Shown here: one piece after another, positions 26,090-35,928 of the stretch
Numbering within the stretch: position 1 is the first letter of the stretch
Layout: every line of letters starts with the position of its first letter
Assembly (NCBI RefSeq): GCF_023702065.1
Contig: NZ_QFDM01000001.1
Coordinates: forward strand, 124,001-188,000
Direction of reading: 5' to 3'
DNA: 64,000 nt
Source: Methanoculleus oceani
GTDB taxonomy: Archaea; Halobacteriota; Methanomicrobia; Methanomicrobiales; Methanoculleaceae
The notes under the pieces: generated by a model
Databases searched by the model: none
Told to the model about the DNA's origin: nothing
The model's input: the letters and a program-made list of their open reading frames with translations, nothing else
Made by a program: the position numbers and the translations under genes

Positions 26090-27829
26090 ATGTGCGGAAT
26101 CGTCGGTTATATCGGGAGACGGGACGCAACCCCGGTCCTGATCCAGGGCTTGAAGCGGCTCGAGTACCGTGGTTACGACTCGTTCGGGATCGCGACGGTA
26201 GGGAGCGCGATCGAGGTATATAAGAAGACGGGCCGCATCTCCGACGGGGAGGCCGGGGCGGTCGGCCTTCACGGGTGCACCGGGATCGGGCATACCCGGT
26301 GGGCCACGCACGGCGAACCCAACGACATCAACGCCCACCCGCATACCGACTGCGAGGAGAGGATCGCCGTGGTGCACAACGGAGTCATCGAGAACTACGG
26401 CGAACTGAAGCGGCAACTGCAGGAGCGCGGCCACACCTTCCGGTCCGAGACCGATACCGAGGTGATCGTCCATCTCATCGAGGAGCATTACGACGGGGAT
26501 CTCCTCGGGGCGGTCAACGCAACCCTGCCCCTGCTCAAAGGCTCGTACGCCGTCCTCGCGATCGCCGAGGATACGCAGAGAATCGTCGCCGCCCGCGACG
26601 CGAGCCCGCTCGTCCTCGGCGTCGGGGATGCCGAGGTCTTTGCCGCCTCGGATATGACGCCGCTCCTCGAGTACACCGAACGCGTGATCTTCCTCGAGGA
26701 CGGCGACGTCGCCGACATAACGCCCGACCGCTACACCATCTACCACGACGGCCAAACAGTGGAGCGCCCGGTCGAACTGATCGGCTGGTGCGTCGAGGAT
26801 ACTCGAAAAGGCGGGTTCTCCCACTACATGTTAAAGGAGATCTACGAACAGCCCCAGTCCTTTTACGAGACCGTCAGGGCAGGCATCGACGAACGCGTGC
26901 GGCAGATGGTCATAAAGGCAGACGAGATCACTCTGGTTGCATGCGGGACGTCGTATCACACTGCTCTCGCCTTCAAATACCTGGCCGAATCGCTCTGCAG
27001 CATACCGGTACGGGTCGAGATAGGGTCGGAGTTCAAGTACTTCACCCCGCCCCTCCGCGGCCTCGTGATCGCGGTCTCGCAGTCGGGGGAGACCGCGGAT
27101 ACGATCGCCGCCTTAAAGATGGCGAAAGCCCGCAACTGCCCCACGCTCGCCATCACCAACATGCAGGGGAGCACGGTCACCCGGGTTGCGGATGAGACCC
27201 TGCTCATGCGGGCCGGCCCCGAGATCGGCGTCGCCGCAACCAAGTCCTACACGGCGCAGCTTGCGGCGCTGATGCAGATCGTCAACCTCCGGTGCGAGGG
27301 GGCGTTCGACGACGCCCTGTCGCACGCGCACCTGGCCATAGGGGATGTCCTCCTCCAGGATGTCCGGGAGGCGGTCAACCTCTGTTCTACGGCCGAGCAT
27401 GTCTTCTTCGTGGGAAGAGGGGCGTTTTACCCGGTCTCACTGGAAGGCGCCCTCAAGATGAAGGAGATCAGTTACGTCCACGCCGAGGGGTATGCGGCGG
27501 GGGAACTCAAGCACGGCCCCTTCGCCCTGCTCACCGCGAAGACGCCGGTGGTCGCCATCTGCACCCCCGGCCCGACCTACGGCGTGATGGCCTCGAACAT
27601 CAAGGAGATGAAGGCAAGGAAAGCGCCGGTCATCGCGCTCGGCGTTGCCGGCGATACGGAACTTGCCGAGATCGTGGACATCTTCATCCCCATTCCGAAC
27701 ACACATCATCTGGTGCAGGTGCTGACCACATCGGTCGTCCTCCAGCTGCTCGCCTATCATACTGCCTGTGCGCTGCAGCGGGATGTCGACAAGCCGCGGA
27801 ACCTGGCAAAGAGCGTGACCGTTGAATGA
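26090..27829 (+). CDS. glmS: Glutamine-fructose-6-phosphate aminotransferase (isomerizing)
   Basis: Makes glucosamine-6-phosphate from fructose-6-phosphate and glutamine, 579 aa. The N-terminal Ntn glutaminase begins at the catalytic Cys2 ([20 protein letters not shown]), with TRWATHG and HNGVIENY. The two SIS domains contain [27 protein letters not shown] and the C-terminal [12 protein letters not shown]. It directly abuts the previous stop and overlaps the next gene by 4 nt. Confidence 0.96.
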   Translation: MCGIVGYIGRRDATPVLIQGLKRLEYRGYDSFGIATVGSAIEVYKKTGRISDGEAGAVGLHGCTGIGHTRWATHGEPNDINAHPHTDCEERIAVVHNGVIENYGELKRQLQERGHTFRSETDTEVIVHLIEEHYDGDLLGAVNATLPLLKGSYAVLAIAEDTQRIVAARDASPLVLGVGDAEVFAASDMTPLLEYTERVIFLEDGDVADITPDRYTIYHDGQTVERPVELIGWCVEDTRKGGFSHYMLKEIYEQPQSFYETVRAGIDERVRQMVIKADEITLVACGTSYHTALAFKYLAESLCSIPVRVEIGSEFKYFTPPLRGLVIAVSQSGETADTIAALKMAKARNCPTLAITNMQGSTVTRVADETLLMRAGPEIGVAATKSYTAQLAALMQIVNLRCEGAFDDALSHAHLAIGDVLLQDVREAVNLCSTAEHVFFVGRGAFYPVSLEGALKMKEISYVHAEGYAAGELKHGPFALLTAKTPVVAICTPGPTYGVMASNIKEMKARKAPVIALGVAGDTELAEIVDIFIPIPNTHHLVQVLTTSVVLQLLAYHTACALQRDVDKPRNLAKSVTVE

Positions 27830-28425
27830 TTGAGTATGGACGTAACGCCCTCGGCAAGGGGGCGACGATATTCGAGCCGGTGACTATCGGGTTTCCTTCC
27901 CGCGACCGGATCGGAGAGGAGGACTACCCGGGCGCCACTATCGGGCGGAACGCGGTCCTCCGGTCGGGCACCATCATCTACTGCGACGTGACGATCGGCG
28001 ATGCCTTCCAGACCGGCCATAACGTGCTGATCCGCGAAAAGACGACCATCGGCAACGGGGTGGCGATAGGCACGGCGGCGGTGATCGAGGGCGACTGCAC
28101 GATCGGCGACGATGTCCGCCTTCAGAGCCTGGTCTACGTCCCCACCGGCGCCCGGATCGGCGACCGGGTCTTCGTCGGCCCGAACGCCGTGCTGACGAAC
28201 GATCGCTACCCTCCGGGGCCTCACGAATCCCTCCGGGGTCCGGTGATCGGGGACGATGCCGTCATCGGTGCGAACGCGACGGTTCTCCCCGGCGTCACCG
28301 TCGGGGAGGCAGCGTTCGTCGCCGCCGGAGCGGTGGTGACGAAGGACGTCCCACCCGGGACGCTCGCGGTGGGGACCCCGGCACGGTTCCGGCCGCTGCC
28401 GGCGGAAGCGAGGCGGTGCCGATGA
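27826..28425 (+). CDS. Left-handed beta-helix acyltransferase (WbpD-like sugar N-acetyltransferase)
   Basis: A 199-aa hexapeptide-repeat protein. Repeats such as ATIGRNAVLRSGTIIY, TIGDAFQTGHNVLIRE and AVIGANATVLPGVTVGE run through most of its length, with the typical C-terminal GAVVTKDVPPGTLAVG-PA-F. Together with the aminotransferase it overlaps, it resembles WbpD/WbpE pairs that make 3-acetamido sugars. The acetylated substrate is inferred from this pairing. It overlaps glmS and the aminotransferase by 4 nt each. Confidence 0.83.
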   Translation: MIEYGRNALGKGATIFEPVTIGFPSRDRIGEEDYPGATIGRNAVLRSGTIIYCDVTIGDAFQTGHNVLIREKTTIGNGVAIGTAAVIEGDCTIGDDVRLQSLVYVPTGARIGDRVFVGPNAVLTNDRYPPGPHESLRGPVIGDDAVIGANATVLPGVTVGEAAFVAAGAVVTKDVPPGTLAVGTPARFRPLPAEARRCR

Positions 28426-29519
28426 AGATCCCCGTCGCCCGGCCACTCGTCGGGGAGGAGGAGATCGCGGCCGTCACCGACGTGATGCGGTCGGGGATGC
28501 TGGCACAGGGGTCGGTCGTTACGGAGTTCGAGTCCCGTTTCGCGGAATACTGCGGTGCTTCGCATGCAATCGGCGTGAACTCCGGGACCGCGGCGCTCCA
28601 TGCGGCCCTCCTTGCCGCCGGCGTCGGGCCGGGAGACTCAGTGGTCGTCCCGGCGTTCACGTTCTTCGCGACGGCGTCGAGCGTCTCGATGTGCGGGGCA
28701 ACACCGCTCTTTGCGGACGTCGACCCACAGACGTTCAACATCGACCCTGATTCGGTCGGGGATCTCGTCCGTCCCGACACCCGGGCGGTCATCGGGGTCC
28801 ACCTCTTCGGGCAGCCCTTCGACGTCGGCGCTGTCCGCGCTCTCTGCAACGACCACGACCTCGTCCTCATCGAAGACGCAGCCCAGGCACACGGCGCGGA
28901 GTACCACGGGAAACGGGCGGGGAGCCTTGCCGACCTTGCCTGCTTCTCGTTCTATCCGACAAAGAACATGACCACCGGCGAAGGGGGCATGGTCACGACC
29001 GACGACGACCACCTCGCCGGGCGGGTCCGGCTCCTCATCAACCATGGACAGAGCCAGAAATACCTGCACTCGGCCGTCGGCTACAACTACCGGATGACGA
29101 ACATCGCCGCCGCCATCGGCCTCGTGCAACTCGGCCGGGTCGAGGAATTCAACGAGCGCCGGATCCACAACGCCCGGTACCTCGACCGCCACCTCGCGGG
29201 CACGGGACTCGTCACGCCCTACGTTGCGCCGGACGTCCGGCACGTCTACCACCAGTACGTGACGAGGCTCCCCGCCGGCTACGCGCTTTCGAGGGACGCG
29301 TTCATGAGCGCTCTCGCGGAGCGGGGGATCGGGACCGCCGTCCACTACCCCATCCCCGTCAACCGGCAGCCGGTCTACGAGAGCGCAGGTGAGCGTGCCT
29401 CATGCCCGGTATCGGACGACCTTGCGGCATCGGTCGTGAGCCTCCCCGTCCACCCGTCGGTGACGGACGAAGAACTGGCGTACATCTGCGATGCGGTCCG
29501 GGGGCTCCGAGCCGCATGA
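28422..29519 (+). CDS. DegT/DnrJ/EryC1/StrS sugar aminotransferase
   Basis: PLP-dependent aminotransferase acting on a nucleotide-activated keto-sugar, 365 aa. It contains GVNSGTAALHAALLAAGVGPGD, VPAFTFFATASS, LIEDAAQAHGAEY and the PLP lysine in CFSFYPTKNMTTGEGGM at about residue 184. The ATG at 28422 overlaps the acyltransferase stop (ATGA). It likely supplies the amino group that the upstream acyltransferase acetylates, for example to make a diacetamido sugar for the N-glycan. Confidence 0.9.
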   Translation: MKIPVARPLVGEEEIAAVTDVMRSGMLAQGSVVTEFESRFAEYCGASHAIGVNSGTAALHAALLAAGVGPGDSVVVPAFTFFATASSVSMCGATPLFADVDPQTFNIDPDSVGDLVRPDTRAVIGVHLFGQPFDVGAVRALCNDHDLVLIEDAAQAHGAEYHGKRAGSLADLACFSFYPTKNMTTGEGGMVTTDDDHLAGRVRLLINHGQSQKYLHSAVGYNYRMTNIAAAIGLVQLGRVEEFNERRIHNARYLDRHLAGTGLVTPYVAPDVRHVYHQYVTRLPAGYALSRDAFMSALAERGIGTAVHYPIPVNRQPVYESAGERASCPVSDDLAASVVSLPVHPSVTDEELAYICDAVRGLRAA

Positions 29520-29535
29520 CCGGATTTAGATATTC

Positions 29536-30678
29536 ATGAAGATTCTGCTCGTTTCCACCCAGGACTACATCCATCACCCGATCCCGTCGAGGCACCACAA
29601 CATCTTCGAGGAGCTCGCGACACGGCACGAGGTCCACGTGCCTCACTTCCACGTCAGCCGGGGCAAGGAGCGCGAGACCCGTCTCCATGTCCACGAGGCG
29701 ACGCAGTTTCCCGTGGAGAGCCCCTTCCTCCACTACACCGCAAACGCACCCCGCCACTACCGGGTCATACGCGAGATCATCCGCGACCACAATATCGACA
29801 TCGTCGTCGGCGCCCACGTCCTCGCGGGGACGGCAATGATCCGGGCGGCAGAGAAGGCCGGCGTGCCGGTGGTCTTCGACCTCAAAGACTGGTTCCCCGA
29901 CTCCGCCGCCGCCTACTACAAAAATCCCGCCGTGCAACGGCTGCTCCGGGAAGGCGTCCTCGCCATAACCCGTTACAACCTGGATCACAGCGACGTCGTC
30001 ACGACGGTCTCCCCGGGGCTCGTTGCAAAACTCAGGAGCTACGGCTACGAGGCGGAACTGATCACGAACGGCGTCGACACCGACCTCTTCCGCCCTATGA
30101 ACAGCGGGGCGATGCGTTCCGCCCTCGGGATCGCCCCCGACGCCTTCGTTCTCGGGTTTGCCGGCGCCGTCGAGCGGTGGTATGCCCTCGACGAGGTGAT
30201 CCGGGCGTTCCCGGAGATCCAGAAGAAGCACAAGAATGCAGAACTCCTGATCGTCGGCGGTTCGCTCTTCACCGGCTACCTGGACGAACTGCGGGCGCTC
30301 GCGGCCCGGCTCGGGGTTGCCGACCGGGTGCACTTCACCGGCGCCGTCGATTACCGCGACCTCCCCGGCTACATCGCGCCGATGGACCTCTGCCTCATCC
30401 CGCTCTCTCCTCCACAGTGGGTCGATATCGCCCTCCCCAACAAGTACTTCGAGTACTCGGCATGCGGGAAACCGATCCTCTCCACCCCCATCCCCGACAT
30501 GCTCCGGATGGGCGGCGACCACATCGCCGTCTACCGGGGCAGGGAAGAGTTCCTGGAGCGGGTCGACGAACTGGCTCTCTCCCCGGAGTGTGCCCGCCCC
30601 GCGATCGAGGAGCACAGCTGGAAGAAGAAGGCCGAAGCGTTCGAGAAGATCTTTGCGCGGGTGACGGGAACACGCTGA
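29536..30678 (+). CDS. Glycosyltransferase, GT4-like
   Basis: A 380-aa retaining glycosyltransferase of the GT-B fold. It has an N-terminal Rossmann half and a C-terminal donor-binding half with LGFAGAVERWYALDEVIRAFP, LLIVGGSLFTGYL and the E-x7-E region KYFEYSACGKPILSTPIPDM. It has no signal or transmembrane segment, so it probably works at the cytoplasmic membrane face on a lipid-linked sugar. It sits between the amino-sugar genes and aglB. Confidence 0.85.
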   Translation: MKILLVSTQDYIHHPIPSRHHNIFEELATRHEVHVPHFHVSRGKERETRLHVHEATQFPVESPFLHYTANAPRHYRVIREIIRDHNIDIVVGAHVLAGTAMIRAAEKAGVPVVFDLKDWFPDSAAAYYKNPAVQRLLREGVLAITRYNLDHSDVVTTVSPGLVAKLRSYGYEAELITNGVDTDLFRPMNSGAMRSALGIAPDAFVLGFAGAVERWYALDEVIRAFPEIQKKHKNAELLIVGGSLFTGYLDELRALAARLGVADRVHFTGAVDYRDLPGYIAPMDLCLIPLSPPQWVDIALPNKYFEYSACGKPILSTPIPDMLRMGGDHIAVYRGREEFLERVDELALSPECARPAIEEHSWKKKAEAFEKIFARVTGTR

Positions 30679-30762
30679 AATCCACTCTTTTTTCCAGTGT
30701 CGCGGATACGCCAAGGTTATTAATGGTTCGAAGGGAAACTGATTCGTAACAAGGAGTGTCCG
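30679..30762 (+). promoter_or_regulatory. Terminator-like T-run and promoter between the glycosyltransferase and aglB
   Basis: CACT-CTTTTTTCC-AGTG (30683-30699) is a short hairpin whose loop contains T6, a possible terminator of the upstream operon. GTTATTAATG (30716-30725) is a TATA-like element about 40 nt before the aglB ATG, and AACAAGGAGTG provides a ribosome binding site. aglB may therefore have its own promoter. Confidence 0.4.
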
Positions 30763-33408
30763 ATGGCTCAGATGGATCTCAAGAAGTACCAACCATATAT
30801 CATCATTGGCGTTATCGTCCTGTTCGCCCTGCTCACGCTCTGGACACGGGGTATCCCTTCGGAAGGCCTGGTGACCGCGGAAGGCGTCAACCTCCTCGGC
30901 AACGACCCCTGGTATAGTCTCCGCCAGGTCGAGCAGACCGTCGCCAACTTCCCAAGCTACGCCTGGTTCGACATCATGACGCTCTACCCGAGCGGCGACG
31001 TCATCTACTGGGGACCGCTCTTCATTCAGATCATATCGGCGCTCTGTGTCCTCGTCGGCGCAACGACGCGGCCCGAGATCATGGTAGTGGCATCCTGGGT
31101 CCCGCCGCTGATGGCCGTGGCGATGGTGCCGGTCACCTACCTGCTCGCGAAAACGATTGCCGACTGGAAGACCGGCCTCATCGCGGCAGGCCTGATTGCG
31201 GTCATCGGCAGCAACTACGCCTACCGATCGCTCTTCGGGTTCGTCGACCACCATATCGCGGAGACGCTTTTTTCGACGATCTTCGTCCTCGCCTACGTCG
31301 CGGCCCTGCTCGCGGCACGCGATATTTCGCTCTCCAAAAAGAACCTCGAGACCCTGAAGATGCCGGTGATAACGGCGGCGCTTGCCGGTGTTGCGTACCT
31401 CCTCGGACTCTTCAACATGCCGACGATGATCCTCTTCGCGCTCATCGTTGCAGCCTTCACCCTGGTCCAGTTCCTCCTGGACTTCTTCCAGGACAGGTCA
31501 AGCGACTACCTGGTCCTCGTAAACGCCGTCGTCTTCGCCGTCGCAATCGTCGGGATGGCGGCGTCCGGCTTCCCGCACCCCGGCCTCGATCTCTCCCGAT
31601 ACACCGTCGGGCACGTCATCGCCTACGCCGCCCTCATCGGCGGGACGGTCGCGCTCTACGGGCTCTCGACCTACCTGAAGGGGCGCCCGAAGTATTACTT
31701 CCCGGCCGCACTCGCCCTCGTTGCGGCACTCGCCGTCGCGGTGCTCTTCGTCGCCCTGCCGGACATATACAACCTTCTGGTAGCCAACCTCTTCTCCTTC
31801 TTCGGTGAACGGGCCACGACCACGACCGTCCAGGAGGCGCGGGCCTGGTCGTTCGACGCGGCCTGGATGACGTTCCACTGGGGCCTCGTGCTCGCCGCCG
31901 GCGGAGCTGCCGCCCTGCTCTGGTGGAGCAGGGAGAGGGTGAACCCGGCCCACGTCTTCGTCCTGATCTGGACGGGGGTTATCCTCGCTTCGACGATGGC
32001 GCACGTCCGCTACGAATACTACCTCGCCGCAAACATCGCCCTGCTCTCGGCGGTCTTCGCAGGAGCGGTCATAGATGCGACCTGGAAAGACGCCGCGCGC
32101 CTCCTCGGGAGAGGGGGCGGCAGCAGGGCATCCTCCAGCCCGGCGGCCACCGAGAAGCAGGAGGAGCCGGGAAGGAAGGGTAAAAAGGGCGGCAAGGCCC
32201 CTGAAGCCCGGAAGGCGAAAGTTCCCCCGAGAGACCAGCCGGACTACCTCAAAGTCGGGACCTTCGCTGCGGTCATCGCCGTCACGCTCCTCTTTGCCGT
32301 GGCATCCCTCCAGGCAAACCTTGCCATGGCCACCAGCGCGAGATATAGCGGCATGGACTCGCAGTGGATGGAGGCGCTGGAATGGATGGGCGAAAACACC
32401 CCCGACCCCGGCGTCGATTACTACGCCATCTACGACCGGAACACCTTCACCTACCCCGAGGGTTCCTACGGCGTCATGTCCTGGTGGGACTACGGCCACT
32501 GGATAACCTTCATCTCGAAACGGATCCCGAACAACAACCCCTTCCAGCACGGCGTCTCAGGCCCGAACGGCTCGGCAACCTACTTCGTCTCGACCTCCGA
32601 GGAGGCCGCAAACCGGATTCTCGATAACATCGGCACTCGCTATGTCGTCACCGATATCCAGCTCGACACCTCGAAGTTCCACGCCCCGGCGACCTGGGCC
32701 GATCCCGCCGTGGGTCAGGAGCCCTTCCAGCCCTACTTCCTCCTCCCGGAGAGCGCGGGCTCGACGGGTTACCAGGCGGTGCCGTTCAACAGCCAGAATT
32801 ACTACCTGACGATGATCTCCCGGCTCCACAACTTCGACGGCTCCATGACCGATCCGACATCGCAGGTGATCTACGCCGAGTACCGTGAGGAAGGCTCTGC
32901 GAACACCTCTCTCCCGGTCATTACGCGCACCGAGCAGATGAACGCCACCGCAGGCGCGGCCGCGGTGGAGGCCTACAACAGGAACGCGCCGGCGGGATCG
33001 GGTGCGACGCTCCTGAACATGTATTACCAGTACCGGGGAGACTCGATCCTCCAGCCGCTCGAGCGTGTACCGGCGCTCCAGCACTACCGACTCGTCCACG
33101 AGACGCCCCAGAACGTCTACGGCAACGTCGGTGAGAGCGGTCCCGACCTCAAAGCCGTCAAGGTCTTCGAGTATGTTCCCGGTGCCCGCATCAGGGGCGA
33201 GGGGATCATCGAAGTGCCCGTCGTCACGAATACCGGCCGGGAGTTCACCTACCGCCAGGAGAGCGTGAACGGTACGTTCATCGTCCCGTACGCGACGTCC
33301 GGGTGGTCGGGCGAGGTGAAGACTACAGGGTCCTACCGGATCACGGGCATCGGCCAGACGTTCGACGTCACCGAAGATGATATCCAGCAGGGACGCACCA
33401 TTAACTGA
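30763..33408 (+). CDS. aglB: Oligosaccharyltransferase, STT3/AglB family
   Basis: Transfers lipid-linked glycan to Asn in N-x-S/T sequons of exported proteins. The protein is 881 aa. The N-terminal half has about 12-13 transmembrane segments and the acidic loop GNDPWYSLRQVEQTVANFPSY. An unusual Lys/Gly/Pro-rich cytoplasmic linker (about residues 445-485) precedes the last segment. The extracytoplasmic domain carries the catalytic signature VMSWWDYGHW (WWDYG) near residue 570. It follows sugar-nucleotide and glycosyltransferase genes, so the cluster serves N-glycosylation. Confidence 0.95.
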   Translation: MAQMDLKKYQPYIIIGVIVLFALLTLWTRGIPSEGLVTAEGVNLLGNDPWYSLRQVEQTVANFPSYAWFDIMTLYPSGDVIYWGPLFIQIISALCVLVGATTRPEIMVVASWVPPLMAVAMVPVTYLLAKTIADWKTGLIAAGLIAVIGSNYAYRSLFGFVDHHIAETLFSTIFVLAYVAALLAARDISLSKKNLETLKMPVITAALAGVAYLLGLFNMPTMILFALIVAAFTLVQFLLDFFQDRSSDYLVLVNAVVFAVAIVGMAASGFPHPGLDLSRYTVGHVIAYAALIGGTVALYGLSTYLKGRPKYYFPAALALVAALAVAVLFVALPDIYNLLVANLFSFFGERATTTTVQEARAWSFDAAWMTFHWGLVLAAGGAAALLWWSRERVNPAHVFVLIWTGVILASTMAHVRYEYYLAANIALLSAVFAGAVIDATWKDAARLLGRGGGSRASSSPAATEKQEEPGRKGKKGGKAPEARKAKVPPRDQPDYLKVGTFAAVIAVTLLFAVASLQANLAMATSARYSGMDSQWMEALEWMGENTPDPGVDYYAIYDRNTFTYPEGSYGVMSWWDYGHWITFISKRIPNNNPFQHGVSGPNGSATYFVSTSEEAANRILDNIGTRYVVTDIQLDTSKFHAPATWADPAVGQEPFQPYFLLPESAGSTGYQAVPFNSQNYYLTMISRLHNFDGSMTDPTSQVIYAEYREEGSANTSLPVITRTEQMNATAGAAAVEAYNRNAPAGSGATLLNMYYQYRGDSILQPLERVPALQHYRLVHETPQNVYGNVGESGPDLKAVKVFEYVPGARIRGEGIIEVPVVTNTGREFTYRQESVNGTFIVPYATSGWSGEVKTTGSYRITGIGQTFDVTEDDIQQGRTIN

Positions 33409-33414
33409 ACGAGG

Positions 33415-34383
33415 ATGCGCTCTTCGGTCATCTATGGTGACGTCTTCACCCGGCACGACATGGAACTCCACCCCGAATCGGGCTCCCGGTTACGGGTAGC
33501 CCTCTCCGGGGTCCCCGGAAACGTGAGGTGGCGCCCCCCGGTCCGGGGTACCGAGGGGGACCTGGAGCGGATTCACCGCCCGCAATACATCCAGTGGGTG
33601 CGGGAACTCGCCCGGGGAACCTGTTTTTTAGACGCGAACACCTACGTCACCTGCCACTCGTTCGAAGCAGCGCTTTATGCCGCCGGATCGACCTTTGCGG
33701 CGGTCGAGCGGGCGCTTGACGGCGAACACCTGTTTGCCCTGGTCCGTCCGCCGGGACATCATGCCGAACCCGACCGGGCGATGGGGTTCTGCATCTTCAA
33801 TAACGCCGCCGTCGCGGCGGCGAAAGCCCTCGAGTCGGTCGACCGGGTTGCGATCCTCGACTGGGACCTGCACCACGGCAACGGCACCCAGACGGCTTTT
33901 TACGGGAGCGACCGGGCGCTCTTCTGCTCGGTACACGAGGAGAACAGTTTCCCCAAGACCGGCTGGGTGGACGAGATCGGCACCGGCGCGGGCCGGGGCT
34001 ACACCCTCAACGCCCCGCTTGCGGCAGGGTCCACCATCGCCGATTACCGGCATGTCTTCGAGGAGGTCTTCGTCCCGGCGCTCGTCCGGTTCCGGCCCGA
34101 CGTCCTGATCGTCTCGGCCGGGCAGGACGCCCTCGCCGACGACGAACACGGGAGGATGAATCTCGAACCCGACGACTACGGCGTGCTCGCCGGGATGCTG
34201 ATCGACGGCACGGACCTCCCCCTCGCACTGACGCTCGAAGGAGGTTACGGGCCGTCGCTGGGCAAAGCGATCGCCGCAATATTTCGTGCCCTCCAGGGGG
34301 AGCGTCCGGTCCCTGCAGAGATACCCCTGCACCGGAGCACGAAAAGGGTCGTGGATCTCCTGAAGAAGGTCCGGTTTTGCTAG
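33415..34383 (+). CDS. Histone deacetylase-family hydrolase (class II, acetoin-utilisation type)
   Basis: A 322-aa zinc-dependent deacylase. The active site is LVRPPGHHAEPDRAMGFCIFNN, and the metal ligands are DWDLHHGNGTQ and SAGQDALADDE. The substrate may be an acetylated protein, a polyamine or a small metabolite; archaeal members are poorly characterised. It starts 6 nt after aglB, so it may be co-transcribed, and is convergent with ycaO. Confidence 0.9.
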   Translation: MRSSVIYGDVFTRHDMELHPESGSRLRVALSGVPGNVRWRPPVRGTEGDLERIHRPQYIQWVRELARGTCFLDANTYVTCHSFEAALYAAGSTFAAVERALDGEHLFALVRPPGHHAEPDRAMGFCIFNNAAVAAAKALESVDRVAILDWDLHHGNGTQTAFYGSDRALFCSVHEENSFPKTGWVDEIGTGAGRGYTLNAPLAAGSTIADYRHVFEEVFVPALVRFRPDVLIVSAGQDALADDEHGRMNLEPDDYGVLAGMLIDGTDLPLALTLEGGYGPSLGKAIAAIFRALQGERPVPAEIPLHRSTKRVVDLLKKVRFC

Positions 34384-34396
34384 CCCGTGAAGGATC

Positions 34397-35581
34397 TCAA
34401 CCCTGCGCGGAGTGCTTCCGATCGGGATCCATGTAAGAGATCTCGAACCCGGGAAGGATGACACGCACCACCGGCACTGCGGTCCTCGATAGGTCGCAGA
34501 CGCAGACCCGGTCCGTATGGGGGCCGACCTTCTCGAGCACCTGCCGGATATCGAGGTCGAACCGGTCGGTGCTCGTGTCGGGAACCTCGGCGATATCGAC
34601 GGATTCTGCATCGGCAAACCAGATCCCGTTGATCCGCTTCAGCCGCTCGTACCCCGCCTTCCTGATGACCGTCTCCCGCCGGGGATCGCTCGGGCCGCCG
34701 TGGCCGCCGTAGAGGTAACTCCCCCGGCTCCGGGCGACCCCTGTCAGGGCGCGGAGCGCTGCAATCTCGGGGCAGGTGTGCGTCCCCGAGCCGATGACGA
34801 TCATCGCCGGGTCCTTCGTGACGGTGTCGTCCGCGGCGGCCGCGACCGTGGGGATACCGGTCTTCCCGTCGAGCAGCCAGAGGTGGATACCGACCCCGTT
34901 CTCCTCGAACCGGTCGAGGATCTCGCGGGCGGGGCATTTCTTCTCGAGGGTGAGGCGGCGGCCGAGGTCGCGGTTTTTCTCGGCAACACTGAGCGCGTCC
35001 CGCTCGATCACTTCGAAGAGGGCGTGCAGGATCGCCTCCTCCATGACATTCCCCGCTGCAAGCCCGTTCGGGTCGCTCCGAAAGAGGGGCACGGTCATGC
35101 CGAGCGAGTCGTAGGGGTGAAAGACGGCGTTGCTCGGAACATAGACCTCTTCATCGTTTAAGATATCCCACGCCGGCGTCCAGTGGAGCATCTCTCCCTG
35201 TTCGAGTTTTCGCGGAAGGATCAGGTCTTCGGGGTGTACCGCCCGTCCCGGGCCGATCTCCTCGTAGGTCGCGTACTCCATCCGGTCGCCCCGGTACTCG
35301 GCGGAGTAACGCTCGAGCGCCCCCATCATCGCCGAGACCCGGGCGTGGACCGGTTCCTTTCCCTTTCCGGTGTGGACGCGAACCCCGCCCCGCGCCGCTC
35401 CCGGCCGGATCGCCGCAAAAACCGGGATCCCGAGACGGTCCAGGGGGGTGAGATCGATGATCTCGGCAACACCGATCTCCGTCATCAACGGCTCCACGTC
35501 GGCACGGGTCTCCTCAGGAGACCGGGAGCGGTGCGTTCCGTCAAAGTACAGCTTCTCTACCGGGCGAATCGTGATTGCCAT
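34397..35581 (-). CDS. ycaO: YcaO-family protein, methanogenesis marker 1 (McrA-glycine thioamidation)
   Basis: A 394-aa YcaO ATP-dependent cyclodehydratase-fold enzyme. It has ERYSAEYRGDRMEYATYEE (ATP/Mg site), AAGNVMEEAILHALFEVIERDALS and the C-terminal VRVILPGFEISYMDPDRKH. This subgroup installs thioglycine in methyl-coenzyme M reductase. The partner TfuA often lies alongside; it is not next to this gene. The divergent neighbour is a DUF2098 gene, also common in methanogens. Confidence 0.88.
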   Translation of the reverse strand: MAITIRPVEKLYFDGTHRSRSPEETRADVEPLMTEIGVAEIIDLTPLDRLGIPVFAAIRPGAARGGVRVHTGKGKEPVHARVSAMMGALERYSAEYRGDRMEYATYEEIGPGRAVHPEDLILPRKLEQGEMLHWTPAWDILNDEEVYVPSNAVFHPYDSLGMTVPLFRSDPNGLAAGNVMEEAILHALFEVIERDALSVAEKNRDLGRRLTLEKKCPAREILDRFEENGVGIHLWLLDGKTGIPTVAAAADDTVTKDPAMIVIGSGTHTCPEIAALRALTGVARSRGSYLYGGHGGPSDPRRETVIRKAGYERLKRINGIWFADAESVDIAEVPDTSTDRFDLDIRQVLEKVGPHTDRVCVCDLSRTAVPVVRVILPGFEISYMDPDRKHSAQG

Positions 35582-35613
35582 TCAAGATACCTTGGAGGTG
35601 ATACCTTAATAGT

Positions 35614-35928
35614 ATGACAGATGTACCCTACCACGTTATGAGCACGGATGACGTGGCAGTGGGCGCAGTCGTCCGATACCCACGCACCGGCACGACCGGA
35701 AAGGTCGTGCGGGTCGAGGAGATCGACGGCTGGAAGTATGCCGAACTCGACAGCACCGGACTCTACTACCGGGTGGACGAACTCATCAGTGCCGACAAAA
35801 CGGCCGGGAGCGTGGAGAGAGAGGAGCGCTCTCTCGAGGAATACTTAAAAGAGCACAAGGAACTCCAGGAGCAGCTCGAAGAGGTGTGGGAGAAGGGGAC
35901 CGACCAGAGCTGCGAGGGCGGCGGTTAA
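35614..35928 (+). CDS. DUF2098 family small protein
   Basis: A 104-aa methanogen-associated protein of unknown function. The N-terminal half is a small beta-barrel-like module (GAVVRYPRTGTTGKVVRVEEI, YAELDSTGLYYRVDEL). The C-terminal half is a charged helix (EERSLEEYLKEHKELQEQL). It is divergent from ycaO, with only 32 bp between the two start codons, so they probably share control. It overlaps the nikR end by 4 bp. Confidence 0.8.
   Translation: MTDVPYHVMSTDDVAVGAVVRYPRTGTTGKVVRVEEIDGWKYAELDSTGLYYRVDELISADKTAGSVEREERSLEEYLKEHKELQEQLEEVWEKGTDQSCEGGG

Noticed and set aside
29359-31254. A 631-codon minus-strand frame opposite the glycosyltransferase and aglB
   Set aside because: It spans two well-supported genes in antisense and has the same shadow composition.
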